This document shows, one piece after another, positions 33,269 to 42,010 of a DNA stretch of 64,000 bases. The DNA comes from Falsiroseomonas tokyonensis. Lineage in GTDB: Bacteria > Pseudomonadota > Alphaproteobacteria > Acetobacterales > Acetobacteraceae. The first letter of the stretch is position 1. Each line of letters starts with the position of its first letter. The notes under the pieces were generated by a model that saw only the letters and a program-made list of their open reading frames with translations, was not told the DNA's origin and searched no databases. Where the stretch lies: the NCBI RefSeq assembly GCF_019024325.1, contig NZ_JAFNJS010000002.1:186118-250117 (forward strand), written 5' to 3'. The position numbers and the translations under genes were made by a program.

Positions 33269-34249
33269 TCAGTCCAGCCGCGCGCCGGACAGGCGGACCA
33301 CCTCCTGCCACTTGGTGTTCTCGGCGGCGATGAAGGCGGCGAATTCATCCGGGCCGAGCGGATGCGGCTCGGCGCCGATGCTGCGCTGGCGTTCCACCAC
33401 CTCCGGGATGCGGCTGATCTCGGCGATGGCGGTCGCATAGCGCTGCAGGATGGGGCGCGGCATCCGCGCCGGCGCCTGCACGCCGAACCAGGCCACCGCC
33501 TCGAAGTCGGAGATGCCCGATTCCTGCACCGTCGGCACCTCCGGCAGGGCGAACCAGCGCTCCTTGCTGGTGACTGCCAGGATCTTCATGCGGCCCTCGC
33601 GCCCATGCGGCAGATAGGCCGGCAGATTGTCCACCGCGAGGTCGATATTGCCGGCGATCAGGTCCGGAATCACGCCGCCGGTGCCGCGATAGGGCACATG
33701 CGTCATCTGGATGCCGGCGCGCACCTTCAGGTATTCGCCGCAGAGATGGCCGGAGGTGCCGTTGCCCGGCGTGCCGTAGTTCAGCTTGCCGGGATTGGCC
33801 TTCGCATAGGCCAGCAGCTCGGCCAGATTTCGCACCGGCAGGTTGGCGTTCACCATGATGCCATTGGCCACCAGATTGGCCAGCGCGACGGCGGCCAGGT
33901 CCTCCTGCCGGTAGGGCATGCGGCTGTAGAGGAACTGGTTGATGCTGGCCGTGCCGATTGTGCACATCAGCAGCGTATGGCCATCGGGGTCGGACTTGGC
34001 GACCATGTCGGCGCCGAGATTGCCCCCGGCGCCGGGCCGGTTGTCCACCACCACCGGCTGGCCGAGCATCGGCGTCAGCCGCTCCGCCAGCAGCCGGGCC
34101 GTCAGGTCCGTCGCGCCGCCGCCCTGGAAGGGCACCACGATCCGCACCGGGCGGTTGGGGGCCCAAGGAGACTGGGCCTGGGCCTGGCTGGCGCCGATGA
34201 AGGGCAGGGCGAGGGCGGCGCCGAGCGCGCCGCGGCGGGTGATGGACAT
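33269..34249 (-). CDS. Tripartite tricarboxylate (Bug/TctC) receptor
   Basis: 326 residues with a signal peptide (TRRGALGAALALPFIGASQAQA; twin Arg present). Family segments: RPVRIVVPFQGGGATDLTAR, VVDNRPGAGGNLGADMVAKS, NPGKLNYGTPGNGTSGHL, MTHVPYRGTGGVIPDLIAG and VTSKERWFALPEVPTVQE. It follows a second Bug receptor gene on the same strand by 107 bases. Ligand unknown; no TctAB nearby. Confidence 0.93.
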   Translation of the reverse strand: MSITRRGALGAALALPFIGASQAQAQSPWAPNRPVRIVVPFQGGGATDLTARLLAERLTPMLGQPVVVDNRPGAGGNLGADMVAKSDPDGHTLLMCTIGTASINQFLYSRMPYRQEDLAAVALANLVANGIMVNANLPVRNLAELLAYAKANPGKLNYGTPGNGTSGHLCGEYLKVRAGIQMTHVPYRGTGGVIPDLIAGNIDLAVDNLPAYLPHGREGRMKILAVTSKERWFALPEVPTVQESGISDFEAVAWFGVQAPARMPRPILQRYATAIAEISRIPEVVERQRSIGAEPHPLGPDEFAAFIAAENTKWQEVVRLSGARLD

Positions 34250-34356
34250 GATGGACGAGATCCCGGCTCTGGAAGCTGTTGGCTCAGCATTGGCGTGCCG
34301 GGCCCGGCTTTAGGATGGCGGGGCCGCCAGGCACAAGGCCGCCCCGCCGGCGGGCC

Positions 34357-35355
34357 CTATTCCACCCTGGCGCCGGAGCGCTGCACCACCACGGCCCATT
34401 TGGCGATCTCGGCCTTCACGAAGGCGTCGAAGGTCTCCGGGCTGGTGCCGCCATCGGGCGTGAGGTTGGGCGGCATGCCGCCGAGATCGGCCAGGCGGCG
34501 CTGCATCTCCGGCTCCCGGATGATGACGTTCATCTCGTCCGACAGGCGCTTGAGGACCGGCGCCGGGGTGCGGGCCGGGGCCTGCACGCCGAACCAGGCG
34601 GTCGCCTCCACGCCGGGGAAGCCGGCCTCCGCCGTGGTCGGCACCTCCGGCATGGCGGGCGTCCGTTCCTTGGTGGTCACCGCCAGCGGCCGCAGCCTGC
34701 CGTCGCGCAGATGGCCGATGACGGAGGGCAGGTTGTCCACGCCCACTTCCACCCGGCCGGCGATGATCTCCTGCAGCATCGGGCCGGCGCCGCGGAAGGG
34801 CACATGGGTCATGTCGATCCCGGCCTCCAGCTTCAGCAGCTCCCCGGTCATGTGCAGCGAGGTGCCGGCGCCGGAGGAGCCGTGGTTCAGCGTGCCGGGC
34901 CGCGCCTTGGCCAGCGCCACCAGCTCGCCCAGCGTGCGGGCCGGCAGCTGGGGATTCACGAAGATGGCATTGGGCACCCGCAGCATCAGCCCAACCGCGG
35001 CCAGGTCCTCCGGCTTCACCGGCATGCGGGCGCCATAGAGCGCGTAGTTGATGGCGCCGCCGCTGATGGTCTGCATCAGCAGGGTCTGGCCATCCGGTTC
35101 CGACTTGGCCACCACGTCATTGCCGATATTGCCGCCGGCTCCGGGCCGGTTTTCCACCACCACCTGGGTGCCCAGCCGGCGGCCCAGCGGTTCCGCCAGC
35201 AGCCGCGCGGCGATATCCGTGGTGCCGGCGGGGGGGAAGCCCACCACCAGGCGGATGGGGCGGGTGGGCTGCCAGCCTTGCGCGCGGGCGGCGCTCGGGA
35301 CAATGGCAGGGGCGGCCAGGGCCGCGGCCAGCGTGGCGCGGCGGGTGATGGTCAT
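34357..35355 (-). CDS. Tripartite tricarboxylate (Bug/TctC) receptor
   Basis: 332 residues, signal peptide TRRATLAAALAAPAIVPSAARA. Family segments: RPIRLVVGFPPAGTTDIAAR, VVENRPGAGGNIGNDVVAKS, GTLNHGSSGAGTSLHM, MTHVPFRGAGPMLQEIIAG and VTTKERTPAMPEVPTTAE. It is clearly paralogous to the receptor downstream at 33269 but diverged in the middle domain. Its start faces the palindrome array and the NdvA-like exporter. Confidence 0.93.
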   Translation of the reverse strand: MTITRRATLAAALAAPAIVPSAARAQGWQPTRPIRLVVGFPPAGTTDIAARLLAEPLGRRLGTQVVVENRPGAGGNIGNDVVAKSEPDGQTLLMQTISGGAINYALYGARMPVKPEDLAAVGLMLRVPNAIFVNPQLPARTLGELVALAKARPGTLNHGSSGAGTSLHMTGELLKLEAGIDMTHVPFRGAGPMLQEIIAGRVEVGVDNLPSVIGHLRDGRLRPLAVTTKERTPAMPEVPTTAEAGFPGVEATAWFGVQAPARTPAPVLKRLSDEMNVIIREPEMQRRLADLGGMPPNLTPDGGTSPETFDAFVKAEIAKWAVVVQRSGARVE

Positions 35356-35441
35356 GGATTTGTCCTCCGTTGATCGGCTGCGGAAACTTCTGCCCCGCTC
35401 TGCCGCTTGCAGGATGTTCCTGCCGCAACTGGCCGGGCCGT

Positions 35442-35548
35442 TGCAAGCTGGCAGCTTGCACGGGGGTTAGGTGCAAGCTGGCAGCTTGCACGGGGTTAGG
35501 TGCAAGCTGGCAGCTTGCGCCGGGGCAGGTGCAAGCCGCCGGCTTGCA
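35442..35548. repeat. Array of four 19-bp palindromes
   Basis: Units at 35442-35460, 35472-35490, 35501-35519 and 35530-35548: TGCAAGCT-GGC-AGCTTGCA in the first two, one end base changed in the third, and TGCAAGCC-GCC-GGCTTGCA in the fourth, where the innermost pair changes on both arms. Spacers of 10-11 bases (CGGGGTTAGG type) are also repeated. Period 29-30 bases. It lies in the 291-base gap between a Bug receptor (minus) and the ABC exporter (plus). The rest of that gap holds an imperfect hairpin 35554-35574 followed by a T run at 35582-35586, and no gene. Confidence 0.9.
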
Positions 35549-35646
35549 ACGGTGCTGGCGGGCTACTTGCCAGCCAGCGGGTTTTTCGCGACGAGAGAGG
35601 CGGCCTCCGCCCGCCTCGCCAGGCTGGGGGAGGGAAGGGCCCGTCG

Positions 35647-37413
35647 ATGCAGTTCATGCGGCTTTACCTGCGGGTGCTCCAGCTTCTCGGGCCGGATCGC
35701 TGGATTGCCTACGGCCTTGGCTTCGCCGCCCTGGCCCTGGCCGGGCTGCAGTTCCTGGAGCCCGTGCTGTTCGGCCGGGTGATCGACCTGCTGTCCCGGT
35801 CCGAGCGGATGAGCAGCTCCGCCCTCTGGACCGAGGCGCTGGCGTTGCTGGTGCTGTGGGCCGCGGTCGGGCTTTCGCTGATCGGCGCCAATGTCGCCAT
35901 CGCCCTGCTGTCCGACCGCATGGCGCATCGCAACCGCCTGACCATCATGGCGCGCTACTTCGAGCACGTCCTGTCCCTGCCGCTATCCTTCCACGGGGAT
36001 ACGCAATCCGGCCGGCTGATGAAGGTGATGCTGGTCGGCGCCGACAACCTGTTCGGCCTGTGGCTGTCCTTCTTCCGCGAGCACCTGACCACCTTCATCG
36101 CCGCCGTGGTGCTGCTGCCGCTGACCCTGATGATGAACTGGCGGCTCGGCCTGCTGCTGATCGCGCTGGTGATCCTGTTTGCCGTTGTCTCCGCCTGGGT
36201 GATCCAGAAGACGGAAGCAGCCCAGGGCCGGGTGGAGACGCTGCAGACGCGGCTCGCCGGCAATGCGCAGGATGCGCTGTCCAATGTCGTTGTGGTGCAG
36301 TCCTTCTCGCGCCTGGCCTCCGAGGCCCGGCTGTTCGGCGACATCGTGCGCCAGGTGATGGACAACCAGTTCCCGGTGCTGACCTGGTGGGCCGTGGTCT
36401 CCGTGCTCACGCGCGCGGCCTCGACCATCACCGTCATCGCCATCTTCGTCCTCGGCACCATCCTGCATGTGCAGGGCCAGGCGACCGTGGGCGAGATCGT
36501 CTCCTTCATGGGCTTCGCGACCCTGCTGATCGGGCGGCTGGAGGGGGCGGTGGGCTTCGTCTCCCGCCTGGTGTTCCAGATGCCGTCGCTGGAGGAATTC
36601 TTCGCGGTGCTCGATGCCCGCTCCTCCGTGCCGGAGAAGCCGGATGCGCTGACCATCGCGCGGGCGACGGGCGCGGTGCGCTTCGAGAATGTGGCCTTCG
36701 CCTATCCCGGCGGCCCGCCCATCCTGCGCGAGGTGGACATGGATGCGCCGCCCGGCCGCACCATCGCGCTGGTCGGCCAGACAGGCGCGGGAAAATCCAC
36801 CGCCATGGCGCTGCTGCAGCGGCTGTGGGACCCGGTGGAGGGGCGCATCACACTGGATGGCCATGACCTGCGCGACCTGACGCTGGACAGCCTGCGCCGC
36901 AACGTGGGCGTTGTGTTCCAGGAAAGCCTGTTGTTCAACCGCACCATCCGCGCCAATCTGCTGATAGGCCGCCCCGATGCGACGCAGGAGGATCTGGAGC
37001 GCTGCTGCCGCATGGCGGAGGCGCATGATTTCATCATGGCCAAGCCGCAGGGATACGACACGCTGGTGGGGGAGCGTGGCAGCGCGCTTTCGGGTGGCCA
37101 GCGGCAACGCCTGGCCATCGCCCGCGCGCTGCTGAAGGATCCGCCGGTGCTGATCCTGGACGAGGCGACCAGCGCGCTGGATGCGGCGACGGAGGCCCGG
37201 GTGCAGCGCGCACTCCGCGCCCTGATGAACGGCCGCACCACCTTCGTCATCGCGCATCGCCTGTCCACGGTACGGGATGCCGAGGAGATCCTGGTCTTCG
37301 AGCAGGGCCGCGTGGTGGAGCGCGGCAGCTTTGCCGAGTTGGTGGCGCTGGACGGGCGCTTCGCGGAGCTGGTCAGGACCCAGCTGACCGGGAGTGAGCC
37401 CGCCGCTGCCTGA
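35647..37413 (+). CDS. ABC exporter, NdvA/ChvA-like (beta-glucan exporter family)
   Basis: 588 residues; membrane domain (about 1-330, six helices) fused to an ATPase domain. Walker A GQTGAGKST, signature LSGGQRQRLAIARAL, Walker B VLILDEATSALD, and the switch His in VIAHRLSTV. The size and segments such as LPLSFHGDTQSGRLMKVMLVG and GFVSRLVFQMPSLEEFF match cyclic beta-1,2-glucan exporters NdvA/ChvA of rhizobia. No glucan synthase (NdvB) is in the window, so the substrate is inferred only. ATG 35647 follows a GGGGAGGGAAGG site. The upstream palindrome array is likely part of its control region. Confidence 0.88.
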   Translation: MQFMRLYLRVLQLLGPDRWIAYGLGFAALALAGLQFLEPVLFGRVIDLLSRSERMSSSALWTEALALLVLWAAVGLSLIGANVAIALLSDRMAHRNRLTIMARYFEHVLSLPLSFHGDTQSGRLMKVMLVGADNLFGLWLSFFREHLTTFIAAVVLLPLTLMMNWRLGLLLIALVILFAVVSAWVIQKTEAAQGRVETLQTRLAGNAQDALSNVVVVQSFSRLASEARLFGDIVRQVMDNQFPVLTWWAVVSVLTRAASTITVIAIFVLGTILHVQGQATVGEIVSFMGFATLLIGRLEGAVGFVSRLVFQMPSLEEFFAVLDARSSVPEKPDALTIARATGAVRFENVAFAYPGGPPILREVDMDAPPGRTIALVGQTGAGKSTAMALLQRLWDPVEGRITLDGHDLRDLTLDSLRRNVGVVFQESLLFNRTIRANLLIGRPDATQEDLERCCRMAEAHDFIMAKPQGYDTLVGERGSALSGGQRQRLAIARALLKDPPVLILDEATSALDAATEARVQRALRALMNGRTTFVIAHRLSTVRDAEEILVFEQGRVVERGSFAELVALDGRFAELVRTQLTGSEPAAA

Positions 37414-37551
37414 ATGCGGCAGCGCACAACGCAGGCTTGCGGCGCGGGTGCCGCCACACGGAATGCTTGAACCCGCCCCCGCCGGCCTGTCACCATCCCC
37501 CGGCGGCCGGACGGCGCTGATCGTCCTTCCGCAACGGGAGGATCAACAACC

Positions 37552-37989
37552 ATGACCATCGCCATCATCCTGAAGCGCAAAGGCGCCGAGGTGATCTCGG
37601 TTGCGGCGCAGGACGAGGTGGGCCACGTGGCACAGGTGCTGGCCCAGAACCGGATCGGTGCGGTGCTGGTGCGCGATGCCGGCGGCGACGTGCTCGGCAT
37701 CGTCAGTGAACGCGATATCGTGCGCGTCGTCGGCGCCCATGGCGCGGAGGCGGTGACCATGCCGGTGGCACAGCTGATGACCCGCGCGCTGCACACGGTC
37801 ACGCCGCGCACCCGCATCCCCGAGGCGCTGGGCCTGATGACCGACCGGCGCGTTCGTCACTTGCCGGTGTTGGAGGAGGATGGCAGCCTCGCCGGCATGG
37901 TCTCGATCGGCGACCTGGTGAAGGCGCGGATCGAGGAAGCGGTGCATGAGGCCGAGGAACTGCGGCACTACGTCGAAAGCGCGGGGTGA
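37552..37989 (+). CDS. CBS-domain pair protein
   Basis: 145 residues consisting of two CBS motifs: about 8-60 (VAQVLAQNRIGAVLVRDAGG, GIVSERDIVRVV) and 72-130 (MTRALHTVTPRTRIPEALGL, VRHLPVLEEDGSLAGMVSIG). Stand-alone CBS pairs bind adenine nucleotides and act as energy sensors. Its start has a GGGAGGA site seven to eight bases before ATG 37552. The binding-protein gene begins five bases after its stop, so the two share a transcript. Confidence 0.92.
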   Translation: MTIAIILKRKGAEVISVAAQDEVGHVAQVLAQNRIGAVLVRDAGGDVLGIVSERDIVRVVGAHGAEAVTMPVAQLMTRALHTVTPRTRIPEALGLMTDRRVRHLPVLEEDGSLAGMVSIGDLVKARIEEAVHEAEELRHYVESAG

Positions 37990-37993
37990 CAAG

Positions 37994-39556
37994 ATGCGGC
38001 TTGGGGTTCTGACCACTTTCCTGGCGGTGGCTTCCACCGCCGCCCTGGCGCAGAACCTCACGGTCGCGACCGGCGCGCCACCCACTTCGGTGGATCCGCA
38101 TTTTTACAACGCGGCGCCGAACTTCGCGCTGTCCATGCATATCTTCGACCGCCTGGTGGAGCGCGATGCGGAGGTGAAGGCCTATCCGGGCCTCGCCGAA
38201 TCCTGGACCGCGATCGCGCCCACCGTCTGGGAATTCAAGCTGCGCCGCGGCGTCACCTGGCACGACGGCACGCCCTTCACGGCGGAGGATGTGGCCTTTT
38301 CCGTCGCGCGGCCGCCCCTGGTGCCCAACAGCCCGGCCAGCTTCAGCCCCTTCGTGCGCGCCATCCAGCGGACGGAGATCGTGGACAGCCACACGCTGCG
38401 CTTCCACACGGCTGCGCCGCATCCGCTGCTGCCGGTGGAGCTCGGCTCCATCGCCATCGTGGCCAAGCATGCGGCGGAAGGGCGCACGACGGAGGATTTC
38501 AATTCCGGCCGCGCCGCCATCGGCACCGGGCCCTATCGGCTGGCCAGCTCCGTCCCCGGCGACCGCTTCGAACTGGTGCGCAACGCAGCCTGGTTCGGCC
38601 CGCGCCAGCCCTGGGAACGCGTGACCTACCGCGTCGTCGCCAATGACACGGCCCGCGTGTCCGCTTTGCTGGCCGGCGATGTCGACCTGATCGACCAGGT
38701 GCCGTCTTCCGACCTTGCGCGCCTGCGCCGGGACAGCCGTGTTTCCATTGCGGAGGTGCAGGGGCTGCGCCTGATCTTCATCGCCTTCGACCGGTCCCGC
38801 ACCGGCAGCCTGCCGCAGGTGACGGACAATGACGGCCGGCCGCTGGAGGCGAACCCCTTCGACGACCTTCGGGTGCGACGGGCGCTGAACATCTCCGTCA
38901 ACCGCCAGGCGCTGGTGGAGCGGGTGATGGAGGGTGCGGCGGCGCCCGCCGGCCAGTGGATGCCGCCCGGCACCACCACCCATGCGCCCGAAGTGCCGGT
39001 GCCGGACTTCGATGTGGAAGCCGCGCGCCGGTTGCTGGCGGAGGCGGGCTTCCCCAATGGCTTCCGGATGACGCTCTTCACGCCGAACGACCGCTACCCC
39101 AACGATGCCCGCACCGCCCAGGCCGTGGCGCAGATGTGGACGCGGATCGGCGTGCGCACGGCGGTGGAGGCGCTGCCCTGGACCAGCTATTCGGCACGCT
39201 CCGCCCGGCAGGAATTCCCCATCCGCCTGGCCGGCTGGGGGTCCTCGACCGGGGAGGCGGGCAGCTTCCTCATCAGCGTGCTCGGCACCTTCGACCGCCG
39301 GGCGCAGCGCGGCGCCGCCAATGCCGCGCGCTATTCGAACCCGGCGCTGGACGCGCTGACCGATCGCGCCGCGACGCTGCTGCCGCTGGAGGAGCGTGCG
39401 GCGGTGCTGCGCCAGGCGATCCGCCTGGCAACGGACGACGTGGCCATGGTGCCGCTCTACAACCTCACCAATTCCTGGGCGACGCGACGCGGGCTTGTGC
39501 ATGAACCGCGGATGGATGAACGCACGGTCGCGATGGGCACGCGCCCGGCGCCGTAG
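37994..39556 (+). CDS. ABC transporter substrate-binding protein, family 5 (peptide/nickel type)
   Basis: 520 residues. Signal peptide MRLGVLTTFLAVASTAALAQ, then the SBP_bac_5 fold: PPTSVDPHFYNAAPNFALS, WEFKLRRGVTWHDGTPFTAE, TGPYRLASSVPGDRFELVRN, DDLRVRRALNISVNRQALV. Ligands in this family are oligopeptides, glutathione, opines or nickel chelates. No Dpp/Opp permease genes are adjacent, so it is an orphan receptor in this window. It follows the CBS gene after five bases. Confidence 0.92.
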   Translation: MRLGVLTTFLAVASTAALAQNLTVATGAPPTSVDPHFYNAAPNFALSMHIFDRLVERDAEVKAYPGLAESWTAIAPTVWEFKLRRGVTWHDGTPFTAEDVAFSVARPPLVPNSPASFSPFVRAIQRTEIVDSHTLRFHTAAPHPLLPVELGSIAIVAKHAAEGRTTEDFNSGRAAIGTGPYRLASSVPGDRFELVRNAAWFGPRQPWERVTYRVVANDTARVSALLAGDVDLIDQVPSSDLARLRRDSRVSIAEVQGLRLIFIAFDRSRTGSLPQVTDNDGRPLEANPFDDLRVRRALNISVNRQALVERVMEGAAAPAGQWMPPGTTTHAPEVPVPDFDVEAARRLLAEAGFPNGFRMTLFTPNDRYPNDARTAQAVAQMWTRIGVRTAVEALPWTSYSARSARQEFPIRLAGWGSSTGEAGSFLISVLGTFDRRAQRGAANAARYSNPALDALTDRAATLLPLEERAAVLRQAIRLATDDVAMVPLYNLTNSWATRRGLVHEPRMDERTVAMGTRPAP

Positions 39557-39630
39557 GGCGTTGATGCAGGTCAAGGACCCCCGCGCCGCACCGGCCGAGA
39601 CTGCCTGGACGACAACGCCAGGAGTCCCGC

Positions 39631-39897
39631 ATGAACCACCAGCACCGCAAGGTCCTGCACGCCCTCTTCGCGCATCCCGTCAGCGCCAATATCGACCCGA
39701 AGCAGGCCTTCGCGGTCTTCGAGGCGGTGGGTGCGGAGGTCAGCACGGGCGGACATGGCCAGGTGAAGGTCTCCCTCAACGGCCATAGCCGAGGATTCCA
39801 TGAGACCCGCCACAGCCTGTCGAAGCAGGAAGTGGTGGAGATGCGGTCCTTCCTGGCCAGTGCGGGCATCGACCCGGAGCGCGATTTTCCGCTCTAG
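39631..39897 (+). CDS. Solitary HicA-like protein
   Basis: 88 residues. The pattern HRKVLHALFAHPVSANIDP followed by AFAVFEAVGAEVSTGGHGQVK and VSLNGHSRGFH resembles HicA-type mRNA interferase folds, a small double-stranded-RNA-binding fold. The active-site His of HicA (G-S/G-H) would be in TGGHGQ. No hicB antitoxin gene lies on either side: the next gene begins 88 bases later and encodes a TRAP receptor. Toxin activity is therefore uncertain. Ribosome site CAGGAG about 7 bases before ATG 39631. Confidence 0.65.
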   Translation: MNHQHRKVLHALFAHPVSANIDPKQAFAVFEAVGAEVSTGGHGQVKVSLNGHSRGFHETRHSLSKQEVVEMRSFLASAGIDPERDFPL

Positions 39898-39984
39898 CGC
39901 GCCCGGACCAAGGGGGTTGCTCATCCGGCCGGTTGGGGGCGATGCTCGCGCCACGAAGAGCAACATCCGAGGGACAGCTTCACC

Positions 39985-40968
39985 ATGATCTTCCGCCGCC
40001 ACATCCTCGCCGCCGCCGGCGCCGCCCTGGCCACACCCGCGCTGACCCGCGGCGCCGCCGCCCAGACGCGCTGGCAGATGGCCACCCCCTATGCCGACGG
40101 CAATTTCCACACCCGCAACATCCGCCAGATGCTGACGGAGATCGAAGCCGCCACCAGTGGCCGCCTGTCCATCCAGCTGCATTCCAACGGCGCGCTGCTG
40201 CCGATGCCGCAGATCAAGCGCGGCGTGCAGACCGGCCAGGTGCAGGCGGGCGAGATCCTGCTGACCGCCTATTCGAACGAGGATGTCTTCTTCGACGCGG
40301 ATGCGATCCCGCAGCTGGTCACCAACTACCCGCAGGCGAAGAAGCTGGCGGATCTGCAGAAGCCCTATATCGAGACGCGGCTGGCGCGGCAGGGCCTGAC
40401 CCTTCTCTACATGGTGCCCTGGCCGCCCGCGGGCCTCTATGCGCAGAACCCGATCCCGACCATCGAGGGCCTGCGCGGCCTGCGCTTCCGCACCTTCAGC
40501 CCGGCGACGAACCGCTTCGCGGCGCTGGTCGGCGCGCAGCCCACGCTGGTGCAGTCCGCCGAACTCGCCCAGGCCTTCGCCACCGGCGTGGTGCAGGCGC
40601 AGATCACCTCCGCCGCCACGGGCGTGGACACCGCGGCCTGGGACTATGCGAAGGTCTTCACGCCGCTCGGCTTCTCCATGACCAAGAACGCCGTTCTCGT
40701 CTCCCGCCGCGCGCTCGATGCGCTGTCCGCTGCCGACCAGGCCGCGGTGCGGACGGCGGCGGCGGCCGCCGAGGCGCGGGGCTATGAGCTGAGCGCGGAG
40801 GCGCAGCGCAGCACGGAGGCGACGCTGGGCAGCCGCGGCATGCAGATCGTCCCGCCCACCGAGGAATTCCTCGAGGGCCTGCGCCGTATCAGCACCACCA
40901 TGACGGATGAATGGGTGGCCCGCGCCGGCGCCGATGGCGCGAAGCTGATCGCCGACTACAAGGCCTGA
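39985..40968 (+). CDS. TRAP transporter solute receptor DctP-type, orphan
   Basis: 327 residues. Signal with twin arginine-like FRRHILAAAGAALATPALTRG ending AAAQ (given as FRRHILAAAGAALATPAL). DctP-fold features: NGALLPMPQIKRGVQTGQVQ, IEGLRGLRFRTFSPATNRF (the Arg that binds the carboxylate) and SAELAQAFATGVVQAQITS. It is a different subgroup from the two DctP proteins at 15-17 kb. No DctQM partner nearby. Confidence 0.9.
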   Translation: MIFRRHILAAAGAALATPALTRGAAAQTRWQMATPYADGNFHTRNIRQMLTEIEAATSGRLSIQLHSNGALLPMPQIKRGVQTGQVQAGEILLTAYSNEDVFFDADAIPQLVTNYPQAKKLADLQKPYIETRLARQGLTLLYMVPWPPAGLYAQNPIPTIEGLRGLRFRTFSPATNRFAALVGAQPTLVQSAELAQAFATGVVQAQITSAATGVDTAAWDYAKVFTPLGFSMTKNAVLVSRRALDALSAADQAAVRTAAAAAEARGYELSAEAQRSTEATLGSRGMQIVPPTEEFLEGLRRISTTMTDEWVARAGADGAKLIADYKA

Positions 40969-40989
40969 GCCAGGGCCGCGGCGTCGGGT

Positions 40990-41901
40990 TCACCGGCGCC
41001 GCATCAGGACGGCGGCCAGCTGGTCGGCAAACACCACCAGCACGGCCGCCAGCACCACCAGCACCGCGCCCAGCAGGCTGGGCAGCGCCGGCACCAGGCC
41101 GAAGACCAGCAGGTCGAACAGCACGGCCCACAACAGGGCGGTGTACTCGAAAGGTGCGAGGAGGGAGATCGGCGCGCGCGCCACCGCCTCCGTCATGCAG
41201 ATATGCGCGAGGCCCCCCGCAATGCCGGCGCCGACCAGCCAGGCGAAGGACAGGCCGTGCAGCGACGCCCAGCCGAAGGGCAGCGTCGCCAGCCCGCCCG
41301 CGGCGCAGATCAGCGAGAAATACAGCACGATGGTGCCCGGCAGCTCCGTCGCCGTCAGCCGCTTCACCTCCACCCGCGCGCCCAGCGTGGTGGCGGCCGC
41401 GGCGAGTGCGGCGCCGACGCCGATCAGGGTGGCGGCATCCAGCCTCGGGCCGATGAAGGCCGGCGCCAGCATCAGCAGCACGCCGCCGAAACCCAGCAGC
41501 GCAGCGCCGCCCACCAGCCAGCTCGGCCTTTCCCGCAGTACGATGACGCCGACCGGCACCGCCAGCAGCGGCGCCAGGAAGCTGAGCGCGGTGGCCAGCG
41601 CCAGCGGCAGCTTCGACAGCGCCAGGAAGGAGAAGAACATGGAGGCGCATCCATAGGCGCTGCGGCGGACATGGCTGAAGGGATTGCGCGTGCGCAGCCC
41701 GCGCGGGAACTGGCCGCGCCAGGCCAGGTAGCCCAGCACCGGAATCAGCGCCCAGGCGCTGCGGTGGAAGACGATCTGCCCAACCGGCGCCTCGGCCGAG
41801 GCCAGCCGCACCATCATCGACATGATCGTGAACAGCAGCGTCGCCGTCAGCCGCAGGGCGATGCCCCAGCCCGGATGCTCCTTCCTGCCGCTCATGCCCA
41901 C
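40990..41901 (-). CDS. EamA/DMT-family transporter
   Basis: 303 residues, ten helices. Repeat 1 includes LRLTATLLFTIMSMMVRLAS, FHRSAWALIPVLGYLAWRG and LALATALSFLAPLLAVPVGV; repeat 2 includes AHICMTEAVARAPISLLAPF and YTALLWAVLFDLLVFG. This resembles S-adenosylmethionine/riboflavin-type DMT carriers of alphaproteobacteria, but the substrate is not assignable. It converges on the orphan TRAP receptor gene; its start faces the ECF41 promoter. Confidence 0.86.
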   Translation of the reverse strand: MGMSGRKEHPGWGIALRLTATLLFTIMSMMVRLASAEAPVGQIVFHRSAWALIPVLGYLAWRGQFPRGLRTRNPFSHVRRSAYGCASMFFSFLALSKLPLALATALSFLAPLLAVPVGVIVLRERPSWLVGGAALLGFGGVLLMLAPAFIGPRLDAATLIGVGAALAAAATTLGARVEVKRLTATELPGTIVLYFSLICAAGGLATLPFGWASLHGLSFAWLVGAGIAGGLAHICMTEAVARAPISLLAPFEYTALLWAVLFDLLVFGLVPALPSLLGAVLVVLAAVLVVFADQLAAVLMRRR

Positions 41902-41951
41902 TCCCGCCGCCTCGGGTCGGTCCTACCAGAGGGCGCGGCGATGCGGCAGCC

Positions 41952-41978
41952 TGTCACAAGCGGGGCGGCTGCCTCGTC
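41952..41978 (+). promoter_or_regulatory. Predicted ECF41-type promoter
   Basis: TGTCACA at 41952-41958, a 16-base spacer, and CGTC at 41975-41978 match the published consensus of ECF41 sigma factors (TGTCACA and CGTC with 16 bases between). It lies 33 bases upstream of the carboxymuconolactone-decarboxylase gene that is coupled to the ECF41 sigma gene, which fits autoregulation. Confidence 0.82.
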
Positions 41979-42010
41979 CTGTGCATGATCGCATGACAAG
42001 GAGCAGGATC

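Noticed and set aside
35442-35548. Possible small CRISPR array
   Set aside because: The units are palindromes of 19 bp with spacers of only 10-11 bases that are themselves repeated; no cas genes are present.
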